Assembly: GCA_008923315.1 (NCBI GenBank)
Contig: WBSF01000003.1
Coordinates: forward strand, 1-64,000
DNA length: 64,000 nucleotides
Reading direction: 5' to 3'
From: Betaproteobacteria bacterium SCN1
Lineage (GTDB): Bacteria; Pseudomonadota; Gammaproteobacteria; Burkholderiales; Thiobacillaceae
Shown here one piece after another: positions 55,413 to 63,801 of this stretch; position 1 is the first letter of the stretch; every line of letters begins with the position of its first letter. The notes below the pieces were generated by a model. It was not told where the DNA came from. It did no database searches and saw nothing but the letters and a program-made list of their open reading frames with translations. The position numbers and the translations under genes are program-made.

Positions 55413-56870
55413 ATGCGACTCAAGCCTTTGTCCGCGTTCCTTGTGGGTCTGGCCCTGACGGGCGGCGCGCAGGCCGCCTCACCGCTCACATTCGACAAGC
55501 TCTGGACCTACAGCCACGGCAGCGTGGCATCGGAGATTCCCGCCTACGACAGCCTGACGAACACGCTCTGGGTGGCCGGCGTGACCGGCGTGGACGTGCT
55601 GAATGCCACCACCGGCACGCTCGTGCAGAGCCTGGACACCACCGGCTACGGCAGCGTCAACAGCGTATCGATCTACAACGGCATGGCCGCGATGGCGTTC
55701 GAGAACGCGAGCGACCGCACGCTGCCCGGCCAGGTCGTGCTGTTCGACACGAATACGCGTGCGCCGACCTCGGGCATCAGCATCATTGGCGTCGGCGCAC
55801 TGCCCGACATGCTGACGTTCTCGCCGGACGGCAGCAAGCTTCTGGTGGCGAACGAGGCGACGCCGACGGTCTACGGCGGCTACGATCCCGCCGGCAGCGT
55901 GTCGATCATCGACATGGGCACGCGCACCGCGACGACGGCCGGTCTTGCCGGCGTCCCTGTCGCAGGCACCGGTGTGCGTGCGCCCGGCATGGATTACGAG
56001 CCTGAATACATCGCAATCAACGCCGCCGGCACGCAGGCCTTCGTGACGCTGCAGGAGCACAACGCGATCGGCATCCTGGATCTGGGCACGCAGGCCTTTA
56101 CCAGCGTGGTCGGGCTGGGCGTCAAGGACTTCTCGCTGCCGGGCAACGCCATCGATCCGAACCACAAGGACAACACGATCCTGCTGCGCAGCGCGGATGT
56201 GAAAGGCTTCTATCAGCCCGATTCGATCGCCAGCTACGAAATCGGTGGCCAGACCTATCTGGTGATGGCGAACGAGGGCGATACCCGCGAGGACGATGGC
56301 GACAAGGCGCGGACGAAGGATGTTTTTGCCAGCGGGACCTATCCCGCCGACCTGAAGGAGCTGAACATCTCCACGCTCGATTCGGCCGAAGGCGATCTCT
56401 ACACCTTCGGCGGCCGTTCCTTCTCGATTCGCGATGCGGCGGGCAACCTCGTATTCGACAGCGGCAACCGGCTGGATGCCGAGGCCATCCTGCGGGGCAT
56501 CTACGACGACGGCCGCAGCGACGACAAGGGCGTCGAACCCGAAGGCGTCGATCTGATGGCGATCGGTGGCCGCATGTATGCCTTCATCGGGCTGGAGCGC
56601 ACCACCCGGGGCGCGGTCGCGATCTACGACATCACCGATCCGGCGAATGCGAGCTTCGTCGACATGATCGTCACCGACGGCGACGTGGCGCCGGAAGGCC
56701 TCAAGGTCTTCAGCGCGGGCGGTCAGTACTATCTGGCCATCGCCAACGAGGTCAGCAACACGACCTCGCTCTACAGCCTGGCGCCGGTGCCCGAGCCGGA
56801 GACCTGGACCATGTTGCTGGCCGGCCTGGGGCTGGTCGGCTGGGCCGCGCGGCGCCGCAAGCGCGCCTGA
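55413..56870 (+). CDS. Choice-of-anchor I domain PEP-CTERM protein
   Basis: A 485-residue secreted protein: signal peptide (MRLKPLSAFLVGLALTGGAQA), a beta-propeller-like choice-of-anchor I domain (SFSPDG-type repeats such as MLTFSPDGSKLLVANEATP and FYQPDSIASYEI, MANEGDTREDDGD), and the C-terminal tail VPEPETWTMLLAGLGLVG then AARRRKR. Related proteins are esterase- or phytase-like, but the function is unproven. ATG 55413 follows AACGGAGACATC. It lies 152 nt after tpsA. Confidence 0.85.
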   Translation: MRLKPLSAFLVGLALTGGAQAASPLTFDKLWTYSHGSVASEIPAYDSLTNTLWVAGVTGVDVLNATTGTLVQSLDTTGYGSVNSVSIYNGMAAMAFENASDRTLPGQVVLFDTNTRAPTSGISIIGVGALPDMLTFSPDGSKLLVANEATPTVYGGYDPAGSVSIIDMGTRTATTAGLAGVPVAGTGVRAPGMDYEPEYIAINAAGTQAFVTLQEHNAIGILDLGTQAFTSVVGLGVKDFSLPGNAIDPNHKDNTILLRSADVKGFYQPDSIASYEIGGQTYLVMANEGDTREDDGDKARTKDVFASGTYPADLKELNISTLDSAEGDLYTFGGRSFSIRDAAGNLVFDSGNRLDAEAILRGIYDDGRSDDKGVEPEGVDLMAIGGRMYAFIGLERTTRGAVAIYDITDPANASFVDMIVTDGDVAPEGLKVFSAGGQYYLAIANEVSNTTSLYSLAPVPEPETWTMLLAGLGLVGWAARRRKRA

Positions 56871-56897
56871 ACCGGTACATCCCGGGAGAAACCCATC

Positions 56898-57560
56898 ATG
56901 AAACACGCACATGTCCTGCCTGCCCTGATCGTTGCCCTGCTGACGGCCGGCGTCACGGCCGCGCATGCCGACGTCCGCATCACCGAATGGATGTACAACG
57001 GCAACGCGGAATTCGTCGAATTCACCAATCTCGGCACGACGGCGGTCGATTTCGCCGGCTGGAGCTACGACGACAGCGGCGCCACGCCCGGCGCCTTCGA
57101 TCTTTCCGGCTTCGGTCTGGTCGCCCCCGGCGAATCGGTCATTCTGACCGAGGCCCTGGCCACCGATTTCCGCGCGGACTGGGGGCTTGCCGCCAGCGTC
57201 AAGATTCTGAGCGGCTATACCCACAATCTGGGCCGCGCCGATCAGATCAACCTCTTCAACGGCGCCACGCTGATCGACCGCCTGACTTACGCCGACAACG
57301 GCGTTGCGGGCGGCCCGCGCACCAATGGCGTGAGCGGCATCGCCGGCACGGCGGCCGCGCTGGGCGCAGACGACGCCAGCTTGTGGCAGCTTTCCGCCGT
57401 CGGCGATTTCGAGCATTCATTCGCCTCGCTCGGAGGGGAGACCGGCAGCCCCGGCTTCACCCAATACGCCGCCGCGGTGCCCGAACCCGAAGCCTGGACC
57501 ATGCTGCTGGCCGGCCTGGGCCTGATCGGATTCATGGCACGCCGCAGAAGCCGCGCCTGA
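56898..57560 (+). CDS. Lamin-tail-domain PEP-CTERM protein
   Basis: A 220-residue secreted protein: signal peptide (MKHAHVLPALIVALLTAG, cleavage near AHA), a lamin-tail domain (DVRITEWMYNGNAEFVEFTN, GWSYDDSGATPG) and the PEP-CTERM tail VPEPEAWTMLLAGLGLIG then MARRRSR. Lamin-tail domains in bacteria are extracellular beta-sandwiches that often bind or sit beside other surface proteins. It follows the choice-of-anchor I gene by 27 nt, so they form one operon. A terminator follows. Confidence 0.85.
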   Translation: MKHAHVLPALIVALLTAGVTAAHADVRITEWMYNGNAEFVEFTNLGTTAVDFAGWSYDDSGATPGAFDLSGFGLVAPGESVILTEALATDFRADWGLAASVKILSGYTHNLGRADQINLFNGATLIDRLTYADNGVAGGPRTNGVSGIAGTAAALGADDASLWQLSAVGDFEHSFASLGGETGSPGFTQYAAAVPEPEAWTMLLAGLGLIGFMARRRSRA

Positions 57561-57582
57561 TCCTTGCCGGCGCACGTTGCAG

Positions 57583-57605
57583 CCCGCCGTCCGGCGGGCT
57601 TTTTT
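57583..57605 (+). terminator. Intrinsic terminator before the ExbB operon
   Basis: GCCCGCCG-TC-CGGCGGGC followed by T5. It separates the PEP-CTERM pair from the ExbB-ExbD-TonB operon. Confidence 0.8.
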
Positions 57606-57623
57606 GTCACCGGGCGGCGCGCA

Positions 57624-57678
57624 TGGCCCGTTCGGCCCATGGCGGCGTCCTTACCCTGTCATGCCATGCCGGAATAAT
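57624..57678 (+). promoter_or_regulatory. Variant dyad promoter of the ExbB-type operon
   Basis: TGGCCC-GTTC-GGCCCA (57624-57639), a perfect dyad, then CTGTCA (57656-57661) and AATAAT (57673-57678) with the same 11-bp spacing between those two elements. The dyad lies 11 bp (one helical turn) closer to them than in the other copies. It sits about 36 bp before ATG 57715. Confidence 0.45.
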
Positions 57679-57714
57679 CGCGGGCTTGGTCAAGCCCATC
57701 CGGTTTATTGCCCC

Positions 57715-59382
57715 ATGCGCCGTCTCGCCGTCGTCCTCGCCCTGTCGCTGTCCTGCTTTTCCACCGCCAGTCTCGCCTGGTGGAACGGCGACTGGAGCGT
57801 GCGCAAGCCGGTCACGCTGAATGCACCGGCCGGCGAGGCGGCCGACGTGCCTGTGCTGATCCGGCTGCATACCGGCAATTTCGATTTTCTGGCCGCGAAC
57901 GAAGACGGCAGCGATTTGCGGGTGGTGGCGGCCGACGATGCGACCGAACTGCCTTTCCACATCGAGAAATGGGACGGGCTCAACCAGCTCGCGCTGGTCT
58001 GGGTGAAGCTGCCCAGGGTGGCGACGGGCACGCGGGCCTGGCTGTATTTCGGCAACCCCGGGGCCAAGGCAGGCGGCAATGCCAAGGCCACCTACGATGC
58101 CGCGAGCGCGGTCTACCATTTCGACGAAACGGCGGGCAACCCGGCCGACAGCGGTCCGGCCGGCGGCAATGCCACGGCCTTTACCGGCACCCGTGTCGCC
58201 GCCTCGTTCGCCAACGGCGGCACCCGCTTCGAGGCCGGGCAGCGCCTGACGCTGCCGCCGGTACCGGCGAACGGCGGCTGGACGGTATCGCTGTGGCTGA
58301 AGCCCGCCGCGCTCGAGGGCGTATTGATGCAGGCCGGCGGCTTTTCCGCCGCGCTGGTCAACGGCGCGCTCGACGTGCAGGCCGGGGCGGCGCGCGCGAC
58401 GGGCTCGATCCCGCTGGCCGGGGGCCGCTGGCAGCATGTGGCGGTGGTCGTCGAGAGTGGCACGCTCAGGCTTTACGTCGACGGCAGGCCGGCGGGCGAA
58501 GCCGCCGGCGCAGCCTGGCCGGCCGGCCCGTTCGAGGTCGGCGTCGGCTATCGCGGCGAGATCGATGAAATCCAGCTCGCCGGCGCGGCCCGCGCGGCCG
58601 GCTGGATCGCCGCCGCCGCGGCGCAAGGCCCGGAGGGCGCGCTGGTCGCACTGGGCGAGGACGAATCCGGCGAAGGCGAGGGGGGCGGCATCTGGGCCAC
58701 GCTTTTCCAGGCACTCACGCTCGACGGCTGGGTCGCCATCGGCGTCCTCGCAGTCATGCTGGTCATCGCCGTGTGGGTGATGATTGCCAAGGCGATTTAC
58801 GTGAACCGGGTCGATCGCGCCAATCAGGCCTTCCTGGAGCAGTTCCGCACGCTGTCGACCGATCTGGGCGCGCTCGACAAATCGACGCAGATGGCCGGGG
58901 CGTTTCGCGACGCCTCGCTGTACCGTCTGTATCACATCGCCGCGCAGGAGCTCTCGCGCCGTTTCAGCGACACCGACGCCAGCCACCTGACGGAGCAGGA
59001 CCGTAACCTTTCGCCGCAGGCGCTCGATTCGATCCGCGCCAGCCTCGATACGGGCCTGGTGCGCGAGTCGGGCCTGCTCACGCGGCTCATGGTGCTGCTC
59101 ACCATCGCGATTTCCGGTGGGCCCTTCATCGGCCTGCTGGGCACGGTGCTGGGCGTGATGATCACCTTTGCGGTGATCGCCGCCACCGGCGACGTCAACG
59201 TCAACGCCATCGCCCCCGGCATCGCGGCCGCGCTGATGGCTACCGCCGCCGGCATGGCCGTCGCCATCCCTGCGCTGTTCGGCTACAACTATCTCAACTC
59301 GCGGATCAAGACCGTCACCTCGGACATGCGCGTATTCATCGACGAGCTGGTGACCCGGCTCGCCGAGAACTACGCCCGCTGA
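57715..59382 (+). CDS. ExbB/TolQ proton channel fused to a secreted DUF2341/LamG-like domain
   Basis: A 555-residue protein. Residues 1-22 are a signal peptide (MRRLAVVLALSLSCFSTASLA). Residues about 22-110 form a DUF2341 domain (WWNGDWSVRKPVTLNAPAGE), then a LamG-like beta sandwich (about 130-310, YHFDETAGNPADSG ... LYVDGRPAGE). A transmembrane helix at about 339-362 leads into an ExbB/TolQ channel with its core helices at about 455-490 and 500-527 (IAAALMATAAGMAVAIPAL). Normal ExbB has no such periplasmic head. The head should face the periplasm and may sense or bind a polymer. It heads the operon with exbD and tonB. The start has no strong ribosome site. Confidence 0.88.
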   Translation: MRRLAVVLALSLSCFSTASLAWWNGDWSVRKPVTLNAPAGEAADVPVLIRLHTGNFDFLAANEDGSDLRVVAADDATELPFHIEKWDGLNQLALVWVKLPRVATGTRAWLYFGNPGAKAGGNAKATYDAASAVYHFDETAGNPADSGPAGGNATAFTGTRVAASFANGGTRFEAGQRLTLPPVPANGGWTVSLWLKPAALEGVLMQAGGFSAALVNGALDVQAGAARATGSIPLAGGRWQHVAVVVESGTLRLYVDGRPAGEAAGAAWPAGPFEVGVGYRGEIDEIQLAGAARAAGWIAAAAAQGPEGALVALGEDESGEGEGGGIWATLFQALTLDGWVAIGVLAVMLVIAVWVMIAKAIYVNRVDRANQAFLEQFRTLSTDLGALDKSTQMAGAFRDASLYRLYHIAAQELSRRFSDTDASHLTEQDRNLSPQALDSIRASLDTGLVRESGLLTRLMVLLTIAISGGPFIGLLGTVLGVMITFAVIAATGDVNVNAIAPGIAAALMATAAGMAVAIPALFGYNYLNSRIKTVTSDMRVFIDELVTRLAENYAR

Positions 59383-59392
59383 GGAATCCATC

Positions 59393-59800
59393 ATGGCCAG
59401 CGCGCACGAGGACGACCAGCCCTACGACGAGATCAACATCACGCCGATGCTCGACCTGGCGTATGTGCTGCTCGTCATCTTCATCATCATGACCACCGCC
59501 TCGGTGCAGGGCATCGAGGTCAATCTGCCCAAGGCCAGCGACCAGCCGGCGCTGGCCAAGCCCAAGACGAAAGCGATCACGGTCAGCGACAGCGGCCAGG
59601 TCTATCTCGATACCTATCCCGTCACGCTCGACGAACTGCGCACGCAGCTCGCCGCCGCCCATGCCGCTGCGCCCGACCTGCCGGTCGTGGTCAAGGGTGA
59701 CACGACGGTGCAGTACGGCAAGGTGATGGAGGTGCTCGATCTGCTCGGTCAGGTGGGCATCACGCAGATGGGGCTGGTGACCCAGCCGGCCGCGAAGTAG
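59393..59800 (+). CDS. exbD: ExbD/TolR-type biopolymer transport protein
   Basis: A 135-residue protein with one transmembrane helix carrying the proton-path Asp (D21 in NITPMLDLAYVLL) and a periplasmic domain (ITVSDSGQVYLDTYPV). It forms the proton channel with the ExbB-type fusion protein. RBS GAGGAATCC, 11 nt after the fusion gene. Confidence 0.93.
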   Translation: MASAHEDDQPYDEINITPMLDLAYVLLVIFIIMTTASVQGIEVNLPKASDQPALAKPKTKAITVSDSGQVYLDTYPVTLDELRTQLAAAHAAAPDLPVVVKGDTTVQYGKVMEVLDLLGQVGITQMGLVTQPAAK

Positions 59801-59803
59801 GGC

Positions 59804-60463
59804 ATGGAGCAGGCGAAGCGCAAGCCGGCCTGGGTGCGCTGGGGCGGCGTGGCCGCGGGTCTGGCCGCCGCCGTGCTGATCGCGCTGTGGCTGAAGGACT
59901 GGCTGACGCCGAAAGGGCCGGTGCAGAAGATGAAGGTGCAGCAGATCACCCTGGTGAAGCCGCCTCCGCCGCCGCCGCCGCCGCCCGAGCAGAAGCCGCC
60001 GGAGCCTGACGTGAAGGAGGAGGTGAAGATGGACGAGCCCGAACCGGCCCCGGCGCCGCAGCAGGCACAGGAGGCGCCCGCGCCCCTGAATGTCGGCGAG
60101 GGTGCCGAGGGCGGCATCGACGTCGGCGGAACGCGCGGCGTGCCGACGCTGGCGGGCAGCGGCGGCGGCCACGGCAATCCCTGGGCCTGGTATGACGCGC
60201 TGCTCAACGAAGCGGCGAACGCGGCCTTCCAGCGGGCGCTGGGACAAGAGAAGTCGCTGAAGGACAAGAACTACAAGGTGGTTGTGAAGGTATGGATCGA
60301 TGCGTCCGGCCGCGTGACCCGCACCGTGCTGGTGGACAGTACCGGCGATGCACGTGCCGACGAGGTGTTGAAAGACGCGCTGCGCGACATGCGCGCGTTG
60401 CGCGAGGGGCCGCCCGGCGACATGCCGCAGCCCGTGAGGCTACGCGTGACTTCGCGCGCTTGA
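59804..60463 (+). CDS. TonB-family energy transducer
   Basis: A 219-residue protein: a transmembrane segment (about 16-30), a proline-rich periplasmic spacer (VKPPPPPPPPPEQKPPEP, then Glu/Lys/Pro-rich), and a C-terminal TonB domain (VVVKVWIDASGRVTRTVLVD). It should reach across the periplasm to an outer-membrane partner. In this operon that is probably the Porin_5 protein or the TpsA/TpsB system, not the usual siderophore receptor. It begins 3 nt after exbD. Confidence 0.88.
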   Translation: MEQAKRKPAWVRWGGVAAGLAAAVLIALWLKDWLTPKGPVQKMKVQQITLVKPPPPPPPPPEQKPPEPDVKEEVKMDEPEPAPAPQQAQEAPAPLNVGEGAEGGIDVGGTRGVPTLAGSGGGHGNPWAWYDALLNEAANAAFQRALGQEKSLKDKNYKVVVKVWIDASGRVTRTVLVDSTGDARADEVLKDALRDMRALREGPPGDMPQPVRLRVTSRA

Positions 60464-60473
60464 GAACGGAAAG

Positions 60474-62036
60474 ATGAAACTACGCAAAAAACTGCTGGCA
60501 ATTGCCGTGAGCGCTGCCTGTGTCGCGCCGGCATGGGCTGCCGACGACGATCGTGCGCGCGTGGAAATGCTGCACGAGACCACGCTCAATCTCATCCAGT
60601 TGCTGGTCGGGCAGGGCGTGCTGAAACAGGAAGCGGCCGATGCCCTGCTCGCCCGGGCGAAACAGCAGGCAGCCGACAGGCTGGCCGGGCAGCCTGCCGG
60701 AACGGCGCCGGAGAAAGGCGTGGTGCGCGTCACTTACGTGCCCGAGACCGTCAAGCGCGAAATACGCGAACAGGTGCGGCAGGAAGTGGTGGCCCAGGCC
60801 AAACTCGAACGCTGGGGCGACGTCAACGCCGTTCCGGAATGGCTGGACCGCCTGAAATGGGAAGGCGACATTCGCCTGCGCTACCAGGGCGACCTGTTTG
60901 CCGAGCGCAACGCGCCCGAGGCCGTGTTCCAGTCGATCGGACAAAACATCGACAACACGCTGGAGGACCGTCACCGCGAGCGGGTCCGCCTGCGTCTCGC
61001 CCTGAACGCCGGCGTCGGCCCCGGTGTCGACGCCGGCGTGCGCATCGCCACGGGCAACACGGCCGACCCGGTTTCGACCAACCAGACGCTCGGCACCACC
61101 GGCAACAAGTACAGCCTGGTGCTCGACCGGGCCTTCCTCAAACTCACGCCGGCAGAGGATCTCACGCTGTGGGGCGGCCGTATGCCGAACCCCTTCTTCT
61201 CCAGCGATCTGGTGTGGGACGACGACCTCAATTTCGAAGGCGCGGCCGTACGCTACGCGCCGGGCGCGCTCGACCCGCAGCGCGCGTTCAGGCCCTTCGT
61301 TACCGCCGGCGTATTTCCGCTGCAGGAAATCCAGGAAAGCCTCGGTTCGCGCGGCCATGACAAATGGCTCTACGGCGCGCAGGCCGGGCTCGAATGGGTG
61401 CTGGGCACGCGCGCCCGTTTCAGGCTCGGCGCCGCCTATTACCATTACGAGAACGTCACGGGTATCCGCAATCCGGCGCTGAACGACACCTTCAACAACC
61501 CCAGCGCTCCGCAGTTCCGGCAGAAAGGGAACAGCGTCTTCAACATCGACAACGACGGCAACAACACGACCAACCTGTGGGCGCTTGCCTCGGATTTCCG
61601 GATCGGCAATCTCTCGCTGGTCGCGGACTTCGCCGATTTCTATCCGGTTCACGTCATCGCCAGCCTCGACTGGGCACGCAACTTCGGTTTCGACCGCGCC
61701 GCCGTTCTGGCGCGCAGCGGCCAGTCGCTGGACGGGGAGGTCGATGGCTACCAGTTCAGGCTGACTGTCGGCCATCCCACCTTCACGTATCTCGAAGACC
61801 ACGAATGGCAGGCCTTCGCCGGCTATCGCTACCTGGAACGCGATGCCGTGCTCGATGCCTTCACCGATTCGGATTTCCATCTTGGCGGCACCAATCACAA
61901 GGGCTATTTCATCGGCGGTTCGTATGCGCTGTTCAAGAACACCTGGCTGTCGGCGAAGTGGATGTCGTCCGACGAGATCAGCGGCCTGCCGCTGTCCATC
62001 GATGTCTTCCAGCTCGATCTCAATGCGAGGTTCTAG
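60474..62036 (+). CDS. Putative porin (Porin_5 type)
   Basis: A 520-residue outer-membrane beta-barrel: signal peptide (MKLRKKLLAIAVSAACV, cleavage near AWA), an N-terminal helical section (about 22-90) and a barrel from about 125 with repeated amphipathic strands (GDIRLRYQGDLFAERN). It ends in DLNARF with a terminal aromatic. It matches the DUF/Porin_5 putative porin family. RBS ACGGAAAG. It overlaps the ankyrin gene by 14 nt. Confidence 0.85.
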   Translation: MKLRKKLLAIAVSAACVAPAWAADDDRARVEMLHETTLNLIQLLVGQGVLKQEAADALLARAKQQAADRLAGQPAGTAPEKGVVRVTYVPETVKREIREQVRQEVVAQAKLERWGDVNAVPEWLDRLKWEGDIRLRYQGDLFAERNAPEAVFQSIGQNIDNTLEDRHRERVRLRLALNAGVGPGVDAGVRIATGNTADPVSTNQTLGTTGNKYSLVLDRAFLKLTPAEDLTLWGGRMPNPFFSSDLVWDDDLNFEGAAVRYAPGALDPQRAFRPFVTAGVFPLQEIQESLGSRGHDKWLYGAQAGLEWVLGTRARFRLGAAYYHYENVTGIRNPALNDTFNNPSAPQFRQKGNSVFNIDNDGNNTTNLWALASDFRIGNLSLVADFADFYPVHVIASLDWARNFGFDRAAVLARSGQSLDGEVDGYQFRLTVGHPTFTYLEDHEWQAFAGYRYLERDAVLDAFTDSDFHLGGTNHKGYFIGGSYALFKNTWLSAKWMSSDEISGLPLSIDVFQLDLNARF

Positions 62037-62832
62037 GCTGCCCGTCGCGGTGCTGGCGTTGCTTCCGCTGGCAGTGCCGGCCCAGCCGCTGCAGGACGGC
62101 GGACTGGGCTGGCTGGTCAAGGAATCGTCGACGCGGCCGCCGCGCGAGGCGCGCTCAAGACCGCCACCCGAGCGCTTTGCCGCGATCCGCGCCGACGGCA
62201 ATTTCGTGCCGCCGCCGGAGCAGCGCGGCGGCGAAGCGCTGCTGATGGCGGCGGCGCGAGCGGGCGATGTCGAGGCCGTGCGCGCACTGCTGAAGGCCGG
62301 CGCCAATCCCAATGTCGGCGATTACTGGCGCGATGTCCCGCTGGTGGAGGCCGCGCGCAAGGACCATCTGGAACTCGCGCAAGCCCTGCTCGATGCCGGC
62401 GCGGTGCCCGGCCTCAAGGGCCGCGGCTATACTGCGCTGGGCCTGGCGGCGAAAAACGGCAATGCGGCGCTGGTCGACCTGCTGTTGCGCGCCGGAGCCA
62501 GCCCGGACCGCAAGAGCGACGACGGCGATACGCCCGCGCACGCCGCCGCGCGGATGGGGCATGCCGCCGTGATCGAGCGTCTGGCTGTCGCGCGCCCCGA
62601 CTGGCGGCTGTTCGACCGCGAAGGACTGACGCCGCTGTCGGTGGCGGCGGCCAACGGGCAGTATGCCGCCGCCGAGGCCCTGGCGCGCGCGGGTGCGCCG
62701 CTGGATCGGGGCGATCGCACATTCCGCACGCCTTTGTGGTGGGCCTTTTCGGTGGGCGATCTCGACATGGCGCGCCTGCTGCTGAAACTGGGAGCCCAGC
62801 CGGGCGGCCTGCCCGTGGAGAGCCTGCAATGA
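62023..62832 (+). CDS. Secreted ankyrin-repeat protein
   Basis: A 269-residue protein with a signal peptide (SRLPVAVLALLPLAVPA) and about six ankyrin repeats (residues about 70-260), with motifs such as GEALLMAAARAGDVEAVRAL and DTPAHAAARMGHAAVIERL. Exported ankyrin proteins usually mediate protein binding in the periplasm. The start ATG 62023 overlaps the porin gene, and the stop overlaps the next start (ATGA), so all three are coupled. Confidence 0.82.
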   Translation: MRGSRLPVAVLALLPLAVPAQPLQDGGLGWLVKESSTRPPREARSRPPPERFAAIRADGNFVPPPEQRGGEALLMAAARAGDVEAVRALLKAGANPNVGDYWRDVPLVEAARKDHLELAQALLDAGAVPGLKGRGYTALGLAAKNGNAALVDLLLRAGASPDRKSDDGDTPAHAAARMGHAAVIERLAVARPDWRLFDREGLTPLSVAAANGQYAAAEALARAGAPLDRGDRTFRTPLWWAFSVGDLDMARLLLKLGAQPGGLPVESLQ

Positions 62833-63497
62833 AACACAATCTGGCGCTGCCGGCGATGCTGATCGCTGTTGCGTTGAGTGCGTCCGCGTGGGCGGCCGGC
62901 GAAAGCCGCGAAAAGCAGATGCTGCGGCGCGTGCAGCAGCAGATGCAGCAGGTCGAGCAGGCGCGCGCGCAGGCCGAGCAGGAAAAACTGGCCGCGCTGG
63001 CGGACAGGGATGCGCTGGCGAGCGAAGTCGATCGTCTGCGGCGCGACAGCCGGCGCCTGGCCGGCGTACGCGCCGCCCGGGCTCGTGCGGAAACCGTGCT
63101 GAAGGGCGCGCAGGCGGAAATCGTGGCGTTGCAGGCCCGGCTGGACGCAGTCGAGACCCGGCTGGCCGAGAGTCGGCGTCAGGGCCAGACGACGGCGCGC
63201 GCGCTGGCGGATACCGAATCGGCGCGCAGCCGGACCGAGGCGGCGCTGGCAGATACGCGGCAGGAACTCGGCCGCTGCGTCGATCACAACGGTCAGCTGT
63301 ACGGTCTCAGCCGCGAATTGATGGCGAAATACCGCGACAAGAGCTGCCAGGATGCGCTGGCACAGGCGGAACCCTTCACCGGACTCAGGCGCGTCGATGT
63401 GGAAAACCTGCTGGAGACCTGGCGCGACCGGGCCGACACCGGCCGGTTCGCGGCGCGCCCGGCCGGCGGTGCGGCGGCTGACACGATTCCGAGGTAG
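62829..63497 (+). CDS. Secreted coiled-coil protein of unknown function
   Basis: A 222-residue protein: signal peptide (MKHNLALPAMLIAVALSASA), a long coiled coil (about 25-165, rich in Gln, Glu, Arg and Ala) and a short C-terminal part with two cysteines (RCVDH and KSCQDA). It resembles periplasmic coiled-coil spacers such as those in Tol or DUF systems, without a clear match. RBS GGAG before ATG 62829. It is the last gene of the operon. Confidence 0.75.
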   Translation: MKHNLALPAMLIAVALSASAWAAGESREKQMLRRVQQQMQQVEQARAQAEQEKLAALADRDALASEVDRLRRDSRRLAGVRAARARAETVLKGAQAEIVALQARLDAVETRLAESRRQGQTTARALADTESARSRTEAALADTRQELGRCVDHNGQLYGLSRELMAKYRDKSCQDALAQAEPFTGLRRVDVENLLETWRDRADTGRFAARPAGGAAADTIPR

Positions 63498-63558
63498 CGC
63501 AAAAAACCGATTCCGGCTTAGCATCGTATACACACATGCCATGCGGGGAATCGACACA

Positions 63559-63801
63559 ATGAGCAGAACGCCAACCGACGACTATCTGGAAAAGGCCCGG
63601 AAGCTGGGCAAGGCCGATCTGGAACGCCTGTTGTCACGCGCGCGCAACAAGCTGGTGCGCCGGCTGGAAGACAGAAAACTGACGCCGTACGAAGTCGCGG
63701 CCATTCAGCTCGAGATCGAGGATGAAGAGTTGGCCGAGTGGCGCGAGCGCTGGGCAGCGATCAGGAAGAAGGAAAAAGAGAAGAAGGCGGTGAAGGCGTG
63801 A
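63559..63801 (+). CDS. Small charged protein of unknown function
   Basis: An 80-residue, Lys/Glu/Arg-rich helical protein (LEKARKLGKADLERLLSRAR, then AEWRERWAAIRKK). No family recognised. I chose ATG 63559 (MSRTPTDD) because of GGGGAA upstream. The in-frame ATG at 63541 lacks a ribosome site. A TATACA -10-like element lies about 30 bp upstream. Confidence 0.6.
   Translation: MSRTPTDDYLEKARKLGKADLERLLSRARNKLVRRLEDRKLTPYEVAAIQLEIEDEELAEWRERWAAIRKKEKEKKAVKA

Noticed and set aside
36924-57678. Sigma-54 promoters for the PEP-CTERM genes
   Set aside because: I looked for GG-N10-GC type -24/-12 elements upstream of each PEP-CTERM gene and found none at consistent spacing. The dyad/-10 plan fits better.
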